Below are positions 25,555-40,687 of a DNA stretch of 64,000 nt, in pieces; the stretch's first letter is position 1, and every line of letters starts with the position of its first letter. The notes beneath the pieces are model-generated. The model was not told the origin of the DNA and did no database searches. It saw only the letters and a program-made list of their open reading frames with translations. The position numbers were made by a program, and so were the translations under genes. The stretch comes from Gordius sp. MW1 (taxonomy: Eukaryota > Nematomorpha > Gordioida > Gordea > Gordiidae), in assembly GCA_964036665.1 (NCBI GenBank), contig OZ038529.1, positions 1,302,001-1,366,000 of the forward strand, in the 5' to 3' direction.

Positions 25555-28452
25555 TAAATAAAATTAACAAAAAAATTGCATTTAAAAGGCTGCAAAATAT
25601 AAAAGAATATCTCTGTGAAAGATCCATGCTGGTTTCTTGCTTATCAAAAAATTAGCGGACCGAGCTCGGGCAATTGGTTTTTTCGTATTGGGGGACCAAT
25701 TAAGCCTAAAAAACTAAGGCATATTTCAAATTCAAACAATGGCTCCGGCTTGGGTTTACAGAGAATTTGTAAGGAGCTCTTTGCAAATTGCGCTCATGGA
25801 AGAAAGACCACAGGTGCAATTGGGTCACGATTTAAACAAATTAATTGTTAATGTTTTTTTATGTACAAACTTATTATTGTAGATAATATTGATGTTTTTT
25901 TATCAAAAACCCATTGTAGATATTGAATGTATATAATTTAAATTATTTTTGTTTAATCGAAACTTTTTGATACAAAATCTACGCCCCCCCCCCCTTGAGG
26001 CAATCCTGCCTAGGACACTGGCCTTTGGATACTTGTGTTTTGTAAAAGTAACACGACAAACATTGCAATACGTCCAACTTGATCAAGATGTGAAATTGAC
26101 TAAAACGGGCGAACCTTTCATGTCCAAATAGGTTTTAACGTTGTGTTCTACGGGCAAAGTTATATATAAATTATCTTGAATCCATAAAATCTTCCTTTTG
26201 CATATATTTGTCAAAATATATTTCATACATATGTGGCTTTTTTATATTTTTAAGCCATTCGCGTTCTATATTGTGAAAGGTGCTATGATAGAAATTAACT
26301 TTAGATTTTATTTTGCACTAGATGAACCGGCAAACGTTGTTTTGCCATTTACCCGGGTGTATTAGCAGAATATATATCATTTTATAGATAAATTTCAATA
26401 GATTAAGAATATATCAAATATAATTGGTAAGTGTTTATTATGCAAAAATTTTTAAACAAATAGTTAAAGAGGGTCCAAGACCCAGGCCCACTTAATTTAT
26501 TTAGCCACGCAGGAGGGGACACGACCGTCCTATAATAATAATTGACGTGAAAAATAAGCAAAAAAATGACTTTGATTTAACATGGGCGTACGCAGGTTTT
26601 GAATTAGGGGGGGGGCAGAATTAAAATAAGATTTTTTCTGACACCAAAAAAATAATTTAAAAATTTTTCAGCGAGCAAAAAAAAGGTCTCGACATCCAAA
26701 AATTGTCCCTACCAAAAATTTTCCTGAGAGCAAAAAAAAAGGTCCTCGACTATCCAAAATTTGGGCAGTGGCTAATTAGGGAGGGGCAGAGTCTAATTAG
26801 GAAAGGGCAGTGACTAATTGGGGGGGGGCAAAACATAATTTTTTTTTTAATTTTTAAGGGTTTTTGTATTGAAAATTTTTTTTATTACCCAAATAAGTTT
26901 ATCCAATAATATAATTTACACGGAAAAGCTTCTTTTATGATATGGAATAAAAAGCATATATGTAATTAATTGGGGAAGAGCATATTAATACTTATTAATT
27001 GCTATGCAATTTATTTATGATAAAGCTTAGCATAAGCCTTAAAGAAATGTCACTGAGTTTTAAATGTAATTTAAGTTTCTTCTACAAAATAAACGCATAA
27101 CCATGACATAAAATACTTTGTAGAATCTAATGTTTATATTCCTCTGGTTCATTCATATTGTAACGGGTCTAGCCTGATTTAATATGAAAGAAAATTTTTA
27201 TGCAGCAATAAAACATTTAAGCTTCATATATTATACGTATAGTTGTAAAGTTGCTGTTTTGCTCTGACTTGGACGTAAACACATATCTAGCATATGTGCT
27301 CGGACGCATAAGCTTTGTCATCAAGAGGGGTAAAATGCTTGAGGAGTTAAGTTGTAACAGCAAATACAAGCTCAAGCAGTAAAAATGTTAGCTTGTTTGC
27401 AACTTTAAATAAAAGTAGTTTTGTAGGAGCAATTGCTGATAGCAAGTTGCTTGTCCATTTTGCTCAACGAATGTGTTAATTAATTATGTGACATATCGCA
27501 ATTAATCTCCTCAGCAAATGTGTTAATTACTTATGTCTTATGCGAAATTTCCCACCTTTTATAAAACCTTGCATTGTGACCTGAACTAAAAATATTATTA
27601 AATATAAATTTAGAAACATTAAGTCATATTAAAAATGTCAAAATAATTATTTAAACAATAAAACATAATTTCGCCATTTATAAAAAATAAATCTTAAAAA
27701 TCATTTTAGATATATATAATGAAAATCCAGAAAAAATGAGTTCGAGCCTTTAATATAATTAAAACATTTACACCTTTTCTTAAAAACGATAAAATATAAA
27801 GTTAAACCATATTAAAATTGTCAAAAAAATTATTACCATCTGGGTGAGACAGAAAATTCAAAAATTTATAATTAAATAAATTTTACATGTATAAAAAATA
27901 AATTTTGATTTCAAAATATATTTTAGCCATATATAAATAAAATTGCAAAATAAATTAGCCTTAAAAAATATTAATCCATAACAAATAGCCATTGGCATAG
28001 GGAGGGGTGGTTTTCCGATTAGAACCCATCCCATGATTTTTAATTTATATAATTTTTACATTGTATATTTATAAAAAAATATTTGTTGGAATTTTATTTT
28101 GTATTTTATTATTTTTACGCCAATATCACTTTAAACTTTTAGGAAACAAAACATTTAGAACTCAAAAAAATTGTTACAAAAAATTTGATCTTACAAATTT
28201 TATACCCCCCCCCTTTGAGGAAATCCTACTTACGCCTATGCAAATAGCCATGTTATTGTTGAACAACAGAATGTATTAAAACAAAACAACTCATTATAAT
28301 GTGATATGAGATGCTATGAGCAGTGCTTGCTCATAGCATTTGCTCATATTAAACTGTTAGTTAACTTATAATGCTGCTCAGGCACACAGCTCTATACATG
28401 AGTTACTTTTTGCTACTATCTTTTCGCCTCTCGAGCATTTTCATCTGATACT
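25231..28452 (-). repeat. Truncated inverted unit R1
   Basis: Reverse complement of unit positions 1-3237. It starts exactly at the last codon of the first reverse-transcriptase fragment, so the SINE-like insertion, the C-terminal fragment and the unit tail are missing. It shares GTCCAAGACCC (near 26475) and a longer T-run after GTTAATG (near 25851) with R2 alone, so R1 and R2 are closest relatives. CTCCTCAGC near 27508 recurs only in R3. Confidence 0.93.
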
Positions 28453-29521
28453 GTATCCTACTCATGAGTAGAGTAGGATACACAGTGCTTGTGAGGGGAC
28501 AGAGCTTACAGTGAGCAATGCTCACTGGAGCAAATTACCATCACTAATTATACGTCATATGACGTCTTTATTAAGTGCCAAAACGTATAAAACAACGTAT
28601 AAAACAAAAAAACTTGACCCCTAAAAAGCTACTGGACCGATTTGGCTCGAACAAATCTTAAAACATGCTCCGGAGTATGGGAAATAAACTGTAAAATTTT
28701 GAGCCAAATAGGTCTGGTAGTTTTCCAAATTTGGTGGTGGCATACAAACAAACAAACACACATACACACAAACACAAACATAGTTTCATTTTTATTAATT
28801 GACATTAGCATTTTTCCATTTTTTTAACAATCAACTTGAAAATAGAATATACTAGCTGATTCTTATCACTAATTCAAACTACAGTAATTTAAATTTTATA
28901 AATGTTTCTTGCAAATTAAATTAATATGATATGATAACTTGTTTATAAAATTTATTTTTATAGTGGGAAGCTGTCTCTGCATTCCGAAGAAAAAACACGA
29001 AAAGAAGAAAATTGATTTTAAGATTTATTCTTTAAATATAACCACAATTACCACGCCATCTAATGTTGAGATATATCCTGAAATGGTCCGGCAGGTGGCT
29101 CTCCGTGGGGAGATAAACATATCTACAGAACACATGTAATTATGAATAGATGTATGTGAGTATGGATCATACGTACCTATGGATGGATGGATCATACGTA
29201 TGTATAGATGTATGGTTCATACATATGTATGGATGGATCATACGTATGTATAGATGTATGGTTCATACATATGTATCGATGGATGGTCCTTAATTGCATA
29301 CATCTATTCATAAATTTATTTAATGTTAAAATGCTTTTATTCTTTAAAATTGATACACGATACAATAAAGGAGCTTAAAATAATATTATAAATAAAAAAA
29401 ATTATTCATCACATTCGTCAATAGCCAACACGGGCCATGTGTCAGATAAACATTTGTAATTATATTTAGATATCAAAATGCCGATTTTTTGGCGTAAAAT
29501 AAAGCTGGGTGAGTATTTAGC

Positions 29522-29782
29522 TTAGGGGGATCTGTTTCCTATCGATTTAAAAAGTGCTAATGCTTTTTTGCCAAGAGTAGCCGAACCGGAAGCTACTATT
29601 GGAATAAAAGTCTTAGAATGAGCATTGGCTCGGTATTTGAGTGTTTTACGATCTTCGGCACAAGAAAGTGGGTTATAATTATTATTAGTTGGCGCAAAGA
29701 TATCGATGCAGGTAAAGTCCCATGCTAGGAACTTACCATCCTCCCAGGGGATCAAAGAAGCTCCGTCGGGACTAACCCTGCC
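29522..29782 (-). pseudogene. Reverse-transcriptase C-terminal fragment (R2)
   Basis: Minus-strand copy with the Thr variant shared with F2. Confidence 0.7.
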
Positions 29783-30269
29783 GAGAGATTGTTTTCAGCA
29801 GCATCCAACATAGTCACAAAAAACAGTTTTGTCCTCGTGTGTAAATTATATTATATGTTTGAGAGATTAATGGTATTAACAAGAACATAATATTAATTAA
29901 ATTTTAAAGAAAAAAAAATTAAAATAAAAATTCCTTTTAGTTTTAAATAAGGGCTAAATTCTAAAACTACCCGCCCGATTCGCTCGAAACTTTACCCGTA
30001 GGTGCCCAGGGCGGCCAGGGGTAAAATAACCTTTTCCGGTTCCTAAAATACCTTTTCATTTTAAAAATATCGGACATTTCCCGGCCAGTTTCATAAAAAT
30101 TTCGACTTATTTGGCCAATGGTCATTTTTTTCATTGGTCAGTAGCCAGCGGACGGTCATAAATTCATATTATCAATGATATTAACAAGAACAAAATATTA
30201 ATTTAATTTAAAAAAATATATAAAAATTTTTGTCCTCTCCCGAGCTTGAACCCTGAGTTTACAATGTTT

Positions 30270-30593
30270 GTTAATTTCATTAATTATGTGATTTATGACC
30301 AAACAGAGTAAAGGGGGGCCTAGGGAGTCGCCTTGTTGGATCCTTTCTGCGGATTTAAGGAAGAATTTTTCAAATTTCAAAATTGAATGGCACCCGTAAC
30401 TTAAAATGATGTAGTTAGTGTATTGGGGAAATAGCTTGATAAAATCGTTAATAAAAGCTGTGCGGCGAACGCTGTTGAAAACATTTTTAAAATCCAGTTT
30501 TAGAAAGGAGTCACCCAGAGGGAGGTGTTCCAGGGCTAAGCGTGCGGCGTGGGTAGCTATCTCGCACCCTCCTTTGACCAACAACTCAACCTC
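30270..30593 (-). pseudogene. Reverse-transcriptase fragment (R2)
   Basis: Minus-strand copy, His variant, followed by the same SINE-like insertion as the forward copies. Confidence 0.85.
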
Positions 30594-33500
30594 TAAATAA
30601 AATTAACAAAAAAATTGCATTTAAAAGGCTGCAAAATATAAAAGAATATCTCTGTGAAAGATCCATGCTGGTTTCTTGCTTATCAAAAAATTAGCGGACC
30701 GAGCTCGGGCAATTGGTTTTTTCGTATTGGGGGACCAATTAAGCCTAAAAAACTAAGGCATATTTCAAATTCAAACAATGGCTCCGGCTTGGGTTTACAG
30801 AGAATTTGTAAGGAGCTCTTTGCAAATTGCGCTCATGGAAGAAAGACCACAGGTGCAATTGGGTCACGATTTAAACAAATTAATTGTTAATGTTTTTTTA
30901 TGTACAAACTTATTATTGTAGATAATATTGATGTTTTTTTATCAAAAACCCATTGTAGATATTGAATGTATATAATTTAAATTATTTTTGTTTAATCGAA
31001 ACTTTTTGATACAAAATCTACGCCCCCCCCCCCTTGAGGCAATCCTGCCTAGGACACTGGCCTTTGGATACTTGTGTTTTGTAAAAGTAACACGACAAAC
31101 ATTGCAATACGTCCAACTTGATCAAGATGTGAAATTGACTAAAACGGGCGAACCTTTCATGTCCAAATAGGTTTTAACGTTGTGTTCTACGGGCAAAGTT
31201 ATATATAAATTATCTTGAATCCATAAAATCTTCCTTTTGCATATATTTGTCAAAATATATTTCATACATATGTGGCTTTTTTATATTTTTAAGCCATTCG
31301 CGTTCTATATTGTGAAAGGTGCTATGATAGAAATTAACTTTAGATTTTATTTTGCACTAGATGAACCGGCAAACGTTGTTTTGCCATTTACCCGGGTGTA
31401 TTAGCAGAATATATATCATTTTATAGATAAATTTCAATAGATTAAGAATATATCAAATATAATTGGTAAGTGTTTATTATGCAAAAATTTTTAAACAAAT
31501 AGTTAAAGAGGGTCCAAGACCCAGGCCCACTTAATTTATTTAGCCACGCAGGAGGGGACACGACCGTCCTATAATAATAATTGACGTGAAAAATAAGCAA
31601 AAAAATGACTTTGATTTAACATGGGCGTACGCAGGTTTTGAATTAGGGGGGGGGCAGAATTAAAATAAGATTTTTTCTGACACCAAAAAAATAATTTAAA
31701 AATTTTTCAGCGAGCAAAAAAAAGGTCTCGACATCCAAAAATTGTCCCTACCAAAAATTTTCCTGAGAGCAAAAAAAAAGGTCCTCGACTATCCAAAATT
31801 TGGGCAGTGGCTAATTAGGGAGGGGCAGAGTCTAATTAGGAAAGGGCAGTGACTAATTGGGGGGGGGCAAAACATAATTTTTTTTTTAATTTTTAAGGGT
31901 TTTTGTATTGAAAATTTTTTTTATTACCCAAATAAGTTTATCCAATAATATAATTTACACGGAAAAGCTTCTTTTATGATATGGAATAAAAAGCATATAT
32001 GTAATTAATTGGGGAAGAGCATATTAATACTTATTAATTGCTATGCAATTTATTTATGATAAAGCTTAGCATAAGCCTTAAAGAAATGTCACTGAGTTTT
32101 AAATGTAATTTAAGTTTCTTCTACAAAATAAACGCATAACCATGACATAAAATACTTTGTAGAATCTAATGTTTATATTCCTCTGGTTCATTCATATTGT
32201 AACGGGTCTAGCCTGATTTAATATGAAAGAAAATTTTTATGCAGCAATAAAACATTTAAGCTTCATATATTATACGTATAGTTGTAAAGTTGCTGTTTTG
32301 CTCTGACTTGGACGTAAACACATATCTAGCATATGTGCTCGGACGCATAAGCTTTGTCATCAAGAGGGGTAAAATGCTTGAGGAGTTAAGTTGTAACAGC
32401 AAATACAAGCTCAAGCAGTAAAAATGTTAGCTTGTTTGCAACTTTAAATAAAAGTAGTTTTGTAGGAGCAATTGCTGATAGCAAGTTGCTTGTCCATTTT
32501 GCTCAACGAATGTGTTAAATTATGTGACATATCGCAATTAATCTGCTCAGCAAATGTGTTAATTACTTATGTCTTATGCGAAATTTCCCACCTTTTATAA
32601 AACCTTGCATTGTGACCTGAACTAAAAATATTATTAAATATAAATTTAGAAACATTAAGTCATATTAAAAATGTCAAAATAATTATTTAAACAATAAAAC
32701 ATAATTTCGCCATTTATAAAAAATAAATCTTAAAAATCATTTTAGATATATATAATGAAAATCCAGAAAAAATGAGTTCGAGCCTTTAATATAATTAAAA
32801 CATTTACACCTTTTCTTAAAAACGATAAAATATAAAGTTAAACCATATTAAAATTGTCAAAAAAATTATTACCATCTGGGTGAGACAGAAAATTCAAAAA
32901 TTTATAATTAAATAAATTTTACATGTATAAAAAATAAATTTTGATTTCAAAATATATTTTAGCCATATATAAATAAAATTGCAAAATAAATTAGCCTTAA
33001 AAAATATTAATCCATAACAAATAGCCATTGGCATAGGGAGGGGTGGTTTTCCGATTAGAACCCATCCCATGATTTTTAATTTATATAATTTTTACATTGT
33101 ATATTTATAAAAAAATATTTGTTGGAATTTTATTTTGTATTTTATTATTTTTACGCCAATATCACTTTAAACTTTTAGGAAACAAAACATTTAGAACTCA
33201 AAAAAATTGTTACAAAAAATTTGATCTTACAAATTTTATACCCCCCCCCCCCTTTGAGGAAATCCTACTTACGCCTATGCAAATAGCCATGTTATTGTTG
33301 AACAACAGAATGTATTAAAACAAAACAACTCATTATAATGTGATATGAGATGCTATGAGCAGTGCTTGCTCATAGCATTTGCTCATATTAAACTGTTAGT
33401 TAACTTATAATGCTGCTCAGGCACACAGCTCTATACATGAGTTACTTTTTGCTACTATCTTTTCGCCTCTCGAGCATTTTCATCTGATACTGTATCCTAC

Positions 33501-34564
33501 TCATGAGTAGAGTAGGATACACAGTGCTTGTGAGGGGACAGAGCTTACAGTGAGCAATGCTCACTGGAGCAAATTACCATCACTAATTATACGTCATATG
33601 ACGTCTTTATTAAGTGCCAAAACGTATAAAACAACGTATAAAACAAAAAAACTTGACCCCTAAAAAGCTACTGGACCGATTTGGCTCGAACAAATCTTAA
33701 AACATGCTCCGGAGTATGGGAAATAAACTGTAAAATTTTGAGCCAAATAGGTCTGGTAGTTTTCCAAATTTGGTGGTGGCATACAAACAAACAAACACAC
33801 ATACACACAAACACAAACATAGTTTCATTTTTATTAATTGACATTAGCATTTTTCCATTTTTTTAACAATCAACTTGAAAATAGAATATACTAGCTGATT
33901 CTTATCACTAATTCAAACTACAGTAATTTAAATTTTATAAATGTTTCTTGCAAATTAAATTAATATGATATGATAACTTGTTTATAAAATTTATTTTTAT
34001 AGTGGGAAGCTGTCTCTGCATTCCGAAGAAAAAACACGAAAAGAAGAAAATTGATTTTAAGATTTATTCTTTAAATATAACCACAATTACCACGCCATCT
34101 AATGTTGAGATATATCCTGAAATGGTCCGGCAGGTGGCTCTCCGTGGGGAGATAAACATATCTACAGAACACATGTAATTATGAATAGATGTATGTGAGT
34201 ATGGATCATACGTACCTATGGATGGATGGATCATACGTATGTATAGATGTATGGTTCATACATATGTATGGATGGATGGATCATACGTATGTATAGATGT
34301 ATGGTTCATACATATGTATCGATGGATGGTCCTTAATTGCATACATCTATTCATAAATTTATTTAATGTTAAAATGCTTTTATTCTTTAAAATTGATACA
34401 CGATACAATAAAGGAGCTTAAAATAATATTATAAATAAAAAAAATTATTCATCACATTCGTCAATAGCCAACACGGGCCATGTGTCAGATAAACATTTGT
34501 AATTATATTTAGATATCAAAATGCCGATTTTTTGGCGTAAAATAAAGCTGGGTGAGTATTTAGC

Positions 34565-34825
34565 TTAGGGGGATCTGTTTCCTATCGATTTAAAAAGTGC
34601 TAATGCTTTTTTGCCAAGAGTAGCCCAACCGGAAGCTACTATTGGAATAAAAATCTTAGAATGAGCATTGGCTCGGTATTTGAGTGTTTTACGATCTTCG
34701 GCACAAGAAAGTGGGTTATAATTATTATTAGTTGGCGCAAAGATATCGATGCAGGTAAAGTCCCATGCTAGGAACTTACCATCCTCCCAGGGGATCAAAG
34801 AAGCTCCGTCGGGACTAACCCTGCC
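34565..34825 (-). pseudogene. Reverse-transcriptase C-terminal fragment (R3)
   Basis: Minus-strand copy with a private Ser to Trp change in the SGSATLG segment. Confidence 0.7.
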
Positions 34826-35312
34826 GAGAGATTGTTTTCAGCAGCATCCAACATAGTCACAAAAAACAGTTTTGTCCTCGTGTGTAAATTATATTATATG
34901 TTTGAGAGATTAATGGTATTAACAAGAACATAATATTAATTAAATTTTAAAGAAAAAAAAATTAAAATAAAAATTCCTTTTAGTTTTAAATAAGGGCTAA
35001 ATTCTAAAACTACCCGCCCGATTCGCTCGAAACTTTACCCGTAGGTGCCCAGGGCGGCCAGGGGTAAAATAACCTTTTCCGGTTCCTAAAATACCTTTTC
35101 ATTTTAAAAATATCGGACATTTCCCGGCCAGTTTCATAAAAATTTCGACTTATTTGGCCAATGGTCATTTTTTTCATTGGTCAGTAGCCAGCGGACGGTC
35201 ATAAATTCATATTATCAATGATATTAACAAGAACAAAATATTAATTTAATTTAAAAAAATATATAAAAATTTTTGTCCTCTCCCGAGCTTGAACCCTGAG
35301 TTTACAATGTTT

Positions 35313-35636
35313 GTTAATTTCATTAATTATGTGATTTATGACCAAACAGAGTAAAGGGGGGCCTAGGGAGTCGCCTTGTTGGATCCTTTCTGCGGATTTA
35401 AGGAAGAATTTTTCAAATTTCAAAATTGAATGGCACCCGTAACTTAAAATGATGTAGTTAGTGTATTGGGGAAATAGCTTGATAAAATCGTTAATAAAAG
35501 CTGTGCGGCGAACGCTGTTGAAAACATTTTTAAAATCCAGTTTTAGAAAGGAGTCACCCAGAGGGAGGTGTTCCAGGGCTAAGCGTGCGGCGTGGGTAGC
35601 TATCTCGCACCCTCCTTTGACCAACAACTCAACCTC
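35313..35636 (-). pseudogene. Reverse-transcriptase fragment (R3)
   Basis: Minus-strand copy, His variant, no extra lesions. Confidence 0.85.
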
Positions 35637-38600
35637 TAAATAAAATTAACAAAAAAATTGCATTTAAAAGGCTGCAAAATATAAAAGAATATCTCTGTGA
35701 AAGATCCATGCTGGTTTCTTGCTTATCAAAAAATTAGCGGACCGAGCTCGGGCAATTGGTTTTTTCGTATTGGGGGACCAATTAAGCCTAAAAAACTAAG
35801 GCATATTTCAAATTCAAACAATGGCTCCGGCTTGGGTTTACAGAGAATTTGTAAGGAGCTCTTTGCAAATTGCGCTCATGGAAGAAAGACCACAGGTGCA
35901 ATTGGGTCACGATTTAAACAAATTAATTGTTAATGCTTTTTTATGTACAAACTTATTATTGTAGATAATATTGATGTTTTTTTTATCAAAAACCCATTGT
36001 AGATATTGAATATATATAATTTAAATTATTTTTGTTTAATCGAAACTTTTTGATACAAAATCTACGCCCCCCCCCTTGAGGCAATCCTGCCTAGGACACT
36101 GGCCTTTGGATACTTGTGTTTTGTAAAAGTAACACGACAAACATTGCAATACGTCCAACTTGATCAAGATGTGAAATTGACTAAAACGGGCGAACCTTTC
36201 ATGTCCAAATAGGTTTTAACGTTGTGTTCTACGGGCAAAGTTATATATAAATTATCTTGAATCCATAAAATCTTCCTTTTGCATATATTTGTCAAAATAT
36301 ATTTCATACATATGTGGCTTTTTTATATTTTTAAGCCATTCGCGTTCTATATTGTGAAAGGTGCTATGATAGAAATTAACTTTAGATTTTATTTTGCACT
36401 AGATGAACCGGCAAACGTTGTTTTGCCATTTACCCGGGTGTATTAGCAGAATATATATCATTTTATAGATAAATTTCAATAGATTAAGAATATATCAAAT
36501 ATAATTGGTAAGTGTTTATTATGCAAAAATTTTTAAACAAATAGTTAAAGAGGGTCCAAGGCCCAGGCCCACTTAATTTATTTAGCCACGCAGGAGGGGA
36601 CACGACCGTCCTATAATAATAATTGACGTGAAAAATAAGCAAAAAAATGACTTTGATTTAACATGGGCGTACGCAGGTTTTGAATTAGGGGGGGGGGGCA
36701 GAATTAAAATAAGATTTTTTCTGACACCAAAAAAATAATTTAAAAATTTTTCAGCGAGCAAAAAAAAGGTCTCGACATCCAAAAATTGTCCCTACCAAAA
36801 ATTTTCCTGAGAGCAAACAAAAAGGTCCTCGACTATCCAAAATTTGGGCAGTGGCTAATTAGGGAGGGGCAGTGTCTAATTAGGAAAGGGCAGTGACTAA
36901 TGGGGGGGGCAAAACATAATTTTTTTTTTAATTTTTAAGGGTTTTTGTATTGAAAATTTTTTTTATTACCCAAATAAGTTTATCCAATAATATAATTTAC
37001 ACGGAAAAGCTTCTTTTATGATATGGAATAAAAAGCATATATGTAATTAATTGGGGAAGAGCATATTAATACTTATTAATTGCTATGCAATTTATTTATG
37101 ATAAAGCTTAGCATAAGCCTTAAAGAAATGTCACTGAGTTTTAAATGTAATTTAAGTTTCTTCTACAAAATAAACGCATAACCATGACATAAAATACTTT
37201 GTAGAATCTAATGTTTATATTCCTCTGGTTCATTCATATTGTAACGGGTCTAGCCTGATTTAATATGAAAGAAAATTTTTATGCAGCAATAAAACATTTA
37301 AGCTTCATATATTATACGTATAGTTGTAAAGTTGCTGTTTTGCTCTGACTTGGACGTAAACACATATCTAGCATATGTGCTCGGACGCATAAGCTTTGTC
37401 ATCAAGAGGGGTAAAATGCTTGAGGAGTTAAGTTGTAACAGCAAATACAAGCTCAAGCAGTAAAAATGTTAGCTTGTTTGCAACTTTAAATAAAAGTAGT
37501 TTTGTAGGAGCAATTGCTGATAGCAAGTTGCTTGTCCATTTTGCTCAACGAATGTGTTAATTAATTATGTGACATATCGCAATTAATCTCCTCAGCAAAT
37601 GTGTTAATTACTTATGTCTTATGCGAAATTTCCCACCTTTTATAAAACCTTGCATTGTGACCTGAACTAAAAATATTATTAAATATAAATTTAGAAACAT
37701 TAAGTCATATTAAAAATGTCAAAATAATTATTTAAACAATAAAACATAATTTCGCCATTTATAAAAAATAAATCTTAAAAATCATTTTAGATATATATAA
37801 TGAAAATCCAGAAAAAATGAGTTCGAGCCTTTAATATAATTAAAACATTTACACCTTTTCTTAAAAACGATAAAATATAAAGTTAAACCATATTAAAATT
37901 GTCAAAAAAATTATTACCATCTGGGGAGACAGAAAATTCAAAAATTTATAATTAAATAAATTTTACATGTATAAAAAATAAATTTTGATTTCAAAATATA
38001 TTTTAGCCATATATAAATAAAATTGCAAAATAAATTAGCCTTAAAAAATATTAATCCATAACAAATAGCCATTGGCATAGGGAGGGGTGGTTTTCCGATT
38101 AGAACCCCTCCCATGATTTTTAATTTATATAATTTTTACATTGTATATTTATAAAAAAATATTTGTTGGAATTTTATTTTGTATTTTATTATTTTTACGC
38201 CAATATCACTTTAAACTTTTAGGAAACAAAACATTTAGAACTCAAAAAAATCGTTACAAAAAATTTGATCTTACAAATTTTATACCCCCCCCCCCCCCCC
38301 CCCTTTGAGGAAATCCTACTTACGCCTATGCAAATAGCCATGTTATTGTTGAACAACAGAATGTATTAAAACAAAACAACTCATTATAATGTGATATGAG
38401 ATGCTATGAGCAGTGCTTGCTCATAGCATTTGCTCATATTAAACTGTTAGTTAACTTATAATGCTGCTCAGGCACACAGCTCTATACATGAGTTACTTTT
38501 TGCTACTATCTTTTCGCCTCTCGAGCATTTTCATCTGATACTGTATCCTACTCATGAGTAGAGTAGGATACACAGTGCTTGTGAGGGGACAGAGCTTACA

Positions 38601-39615
38601 GTGAGCAATGCTCACTGGAGCAAATTACCATCACTAATTATACGTCATATGACGTCTTTATTAAGTGCCAAAACGTATAAAACAACGTATAAAACAAAAA
38701 AACTTGACCCCTAAAAAGCTACTGGACCGATTTGGCTCGAACAAATCTTAAAACATGCTCCGGAGTATGGGAAATAAACTGTAAAATTTTGAGCCAAATA
38801 GGTCTGGTAGTTTTCCAAATTTGGTGGTGGCATACAAACAATCAAACACACATACACACAAACACAAACATAGTTTCATTTTTATTAATTGACATTAGCA
38901 TTTTTCCATTTTTTTAACAATCAACTTGAAAATAGAATATACTAGCTGATTCTTATCACTAATATAAACTACAGTAATTTAAATTTTATAAATGTTTCTT
39001 GCAAATTAAATTAATATGATATGATAACTTGTTTATAAAATTTATTTTTATAGTGGGAAGCTGTCTCTGCATTCCGAAGAAAAAACACGAAAAGAAGAAA
39101 ATTGATTTTAAGATTTATTCTTTAAATATAACCACAATTACCACGCCATCTAATGTTGAGATATATCCTGAAATGGTCCGGCAGGTGGCTCTCCGTGGGG
39201 AGATAAACATATCTACAGAACACATGTAATTATGAACAGATGTATGTGAGTATGGATCATACGTACCTATGGATGGATGGATCATACGTATGTATAGATG
39301 TATGGTTCATACATATGTATGGATGGATGGATCATACGTATGTATAGATGTATGGTTCATACATATGTATCGATGGATGGTCCTTAATTGCATACATCTA
39401 TTCATAAATTTATTTAATGTTAAAATGCTTTTATTCTTTAAAATTGATACACGATACAATAAAGGAGCTTAAAATAATATTATAAATAAAAAAAATTATT
39501 CATCACATTCGTCAATAGCCAACACGGGCCATGTGTCAGATAAACATTTGTAATTATATTTAGATATCAAAATGCCGATTTTTTGGCGTAAAATAAAGCG
39601 GGGTGAGTATTTAGC

Positions 39616-39876
39616 TTAGGGGGATCTGTTTCCTATCGATTTAAAAAGTGCTAATGCTTTTTTGCCAAGAGTAGCCGAACCGGAAGCTACTATTGGAATA
39701 AAAATCTTAGAATGAGCATTGGCTCGGTATTTGAGTGTTTTACGATCTTCGGCACAAGAAAGTGGGTTATAATTATTATTAGTTGGCGCAAAGATATCGA
39801 TGCAGGTAAAGTCCCATGCTAGGAACTTACCATCCTCCCAGGGGATCAAAGAAGCTCCGTCGGGACTAACCCTGCC
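39616..39876 (-). pseudogene. Reverse-transcriptase C-terminal fragment (R4)
   Basis: Minus-strand copy, protein identical to F1. Confidence 0.7.
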
Positions 39877-40363
39877 GAGAGATTGTTTTCAGCAGCATCC
39901 AACATAGTCACAAAAAACAGTTTTGTCCTCGTGTGTAAATTATATTATATGTTTGAGAGATTAATGGTATTAACAAGAACATAATATTAATTAAATTTTA
40001 AAGAAAAAAAAATTAAAATAAAAATTCCTTTTAGTTTTAAATAAGGGCTAAATTCTAAAACTACCCGCCCGATTCGCTCGAAACTTTACCCGTAGGTGCC
40101 CAGGGCGGCCAGGGGTAAAATAACCTTTTCCGGTTCCTAAAATACCTTTTCATTTTAAAAATATCGGACATTTCCCGGCCAGTTTCATAAAAATTTCGAC
40201 TTATTTGGCCAATGGTCATTTTTTTCATTGGTCAGTAGCCAGCGGACGGTCATAAATTCATATTATCAATGATATTAACAAGAACAAAATATTAATTTAA
40301 TTTAAAAAAATATATAAAAATTTTTGTCCTCTCCCGAGCTTGAACCCTGAGTTTACAATGTTT

Positions 40364-40687
40364 GTTAATTTCATTAATTATGTGATTTATGACCAAACAG
40401 AGTAAAGGGGGGCCTAGGGAGTCGCCTTGTTGGATCCTTTCTGCGGATTTAAGGAAGAATTTTTCAAATTTCAAAATTGAATGGCACCCGTAACTTAAAA
40501 TGATGTAGTTAGTGTATTGGGGAAATAGCTTGATAAAATCGTTAATAAAAGCTGTGCGGCGAACGCTGTTGAAAACATTTTTAAAATCCAGTTTTAGAAA
40601 GGAGTCACCCAGAGGGAGGTGTTCCAGGGCTAAGCGTGCGGCGTGGGTAGCTATCTCGCACCCTCCTTTGACCAACAACTCAACCCC
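40364..40687 (-). pseudogene. Reverse-transcriptase fragment (R4)
   Basis: Minus-strand copy, His variant. One substitution lies just upstream (CAACCCC for CAACCTC near 40686). Confidence 0.85.

Larger units (their letters stand above)
28453..33491 (-). repeat. Inverted unit R2 (5039 bp)
   Basis: Complete inverted copy. It shares private variants with R1 in the lower part of the unit map. In the upper part it shares with F2 the 4-bp CCAT deletion (near 29230) and the Thr codon in the C-terminal reverse-transcriptase fragment. This copy therefore looks like a mosaic of two lineages. Confidence 0.93.
33492..38542 (-). repeat. Inverted unit R3 (5051 bp)
   Basis: Complete inverted copy with the longest C-run of the array (19 C at 38285-38303). 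It shares CTCCTCAGC with R1, and a shortened GACTAATGGGGG form plus GCAAACAAAAAGG near 36817 with R5. A substitution near 34625 changes a Ser to Trp in its C-terminal reverse-transcriptase fragment. Confidence 0.93.
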